Positions 5,798 to 6,438 of a stretch of 6,438 bases of DNA are shown piece after piece; the stretch's first letter is position 1; every line of letters begins with the position of its first letter. The stretch is taken from contig DASQFQ010000249.1 of assembly GCA_035633075.1 (NCBI GenBank), positions 1 to 6,438 of the forward strand, written 5' to 3'. Below the pieces are notes generated by a model that worked only from the letters and a program-made list of their open reading frames with translations, was not told the DNA's origin and ran no database searches. The stretch is from DASQFQ01 sp035633075. Lineage in GTDB: Bacteria > Actinomycetota > Thermoleophilia > Solirubrobacterales > Solirubrobacteraceae. A program made the translations under genes and the position numbers.

Positions 5798-5803
5798 AAC
5801 CTA
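5798..5803 (-). promoter_or_regulatory. Putative -10 box for the uridylyltransferase gene (leaderless)
   Basis: On the minus strand TAGGTT (fits TANNNT) is followed by GTCCGC and then the ATG at 5791, which puts the expected transcript start on the start codon. It lies inside the 23-base gap after the dehydrogenase gene. No -35 element is recognisable. It would allow expression independent of the upstream gene. Confidence 0.45.
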
Positions 5804-5814
5804 CCCCGGGCACC

Positions 5815-6438
5815 TCAGGAGGCGCTCTCGTAGATCGAGAGGAGCTCGGCGCGGTTGGCGCGCGGCGGGGTGAGGTCGAGCTCCGGGCGCTCGGCGGCGG
5901 CGTCGGCGCACTCCGGGAGCGCGTCCGCGCCGATGCCGAGCTCGTCGAGGCGCGTGGCACCCGTCAGCGCACAGAGGCGTGCCGCAGCCTCTGCGGGATC
6001 GGCGCCCAGGGCGGCCGCCAGCGCCTCGTGCTGCCGCGGAAACCGCCACGCCAGCGCGCCAATCGTGTGCTGGAGCAGCACCGCGTTGGCGGGGCCGTGG
6101 CCGGCCCCGGCCACCCGCACCAGCGTCTGGGCCAGGACGTGGTGCAGGCCGTAGCCCGTCGAGTCGATGGTGTAGCCGGCCAGCAGCGCGCCCAGCGCCA
6201 GCGCGTCGCGATCGGGCTCCTTCGCGGCAGGAAAGGCGCCCACCAGCAGGCCCGCGGCCTCGTGCGCGGCGAGGGTGGCCACCGGGTTGGTCAGCGGCGT
6301 GCACGGCCCCTCGACGGCGTGGCCCAACGCGTTGAGCGCGCTGGCCGCCAGCTCGTTCGGCGGCTGGGAGGCCGACAGCGCCGGGTCGTTGACCACGACG
6401 CGGCAGCGCACCGTGGGAGCGCGCTGGTCCGCGCCGCG
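5815..6438 (-). CDS. Iron-containing alcohol dehydrogenase / maleylacetate reductase family protein, C-terminal part
   Basis: The open frame runs without a stop from the TGA at 5815-5817 to the right edge (about 207 residues). The N-terminal NAD(P)-binding half lies outside the window. The fragment matches the helical C-terminal domain of the Fe-ADH superfamily: VVVNDPALSASQP, then NALGHAVEG (Asn at 6331-6333, His at 6319-6321), then GLHHVLAQTLVRVAGAGHG (second His at 6139-6141, last His at 6097-6099). In typical Fe-ADH the first motif reads DxxxH. Asn there is characteristic of the maleylacetate reductase branch (NAIAHAVE), which reduces maleylacetate to 3-oxoadipate in aromatic degradation. 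The HTLGG found in those enzymes is QTLVR here, so the substrate is uncertain. The GTG at 6409-6411 is internal, since upstream codons (RGADQRAPT) continue the frame. It reads toward the uridylyltransferase gene, 23 bases away. Confidence 0.85.
   Translation of the reverse strand, partial: RGADQRAPTVRCRVVVNDPALSASQPPNELAASALNALGHAVEGPCTPLTNPVATLAAHEAAGLLVGAFPAAKEPDRDALALGALLAGYTIDSTGYGLHHVLAQTLVRVAGAGHGPANAVLLQHTIGALAWRFPRQHEALAAALGADPAEAAARLCALTGATRLDELGIGADALPECADAAAERPELDLTPPRANRAELLSIYESAS

Overview
The window is very GC-rich, with a dense layout, short intergenic gaps and GTG starts. Several gene starts look leaderless, with a TANNNT-like -10 box 6-9 bases before the start codon. Together with the protein types this suggests a high-GC actinobacterium, most likely of the Thermoleophilia/Solirubrobacterales kind. 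That placement is inference from style and protein resemblance, not from a marker gene.

Layout, left to right. (1) At 1-252 (minus) lies a decayed gene for a winged-helix DNA-binding protein of the HTH_42/AlkZ-YcaQ glycosylase family. Its N-terminus is joined directly to a C-terminal segment, and a one-base frameshift follows. (2) At 324-566 (plus) is a small secreted protein with a strong Shine-Dalgarno sequence. (3) At 583-1108 (minus) is a two-gene unit: a small zinc-ribbon protein, then an MTH1187/YqgV-type (DUF77) thiamine-binding protein. (4) A roughly 100-base divergent intergenic region (1109-1209) holds a likely promoter for the next block. (5) At 1210-4117 (plus) is a compact cytochrome c maturation (System I) cluster: ccmE, ccmF and a short CcmI-like membrane/coiled-coil protein, separated by 10 and 9 bases. 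(6) At 4174-4398 (plus) is secG, for the small SecYEG translocon subunit. (7) At 4406-5791 (minus) is a eukaryotic-type (UDPGP family) UTP-glucose-1-phosphate uridylyltransferase, converging on secG with a 7-base gap. (8) At 5815-6438 (minus) is the C-terminal part of an iron-containing alcohol dehydrogenase / maleylacetate reductase family enzyme that runs off the right edge.

Functionally, the core is heme handling for c-type cytochromes. CcmE carries heme on the outer face of the membrane, CcmF is the membrane heme ligation protein, and the CcmI-like protein probably belongs to the same complex. CcmE is the Cys variant (CPSKF in place of HxxxY), which is known to go with a reduced System I. 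The flanking genes (SecG, UDP-glucose synthesis, dehydrogenase, thiamine-binding protein) are housekeeping or metabolic and look unrelated to it. I see no mobile element, CRISPR array, RNA gene or obvious new defence-type system. The most notable points are the internally deleted HTH_42 gene, the variant CcmE and the probable leaderless promoters. No stretch longer than about 300 bases lacks a gene.
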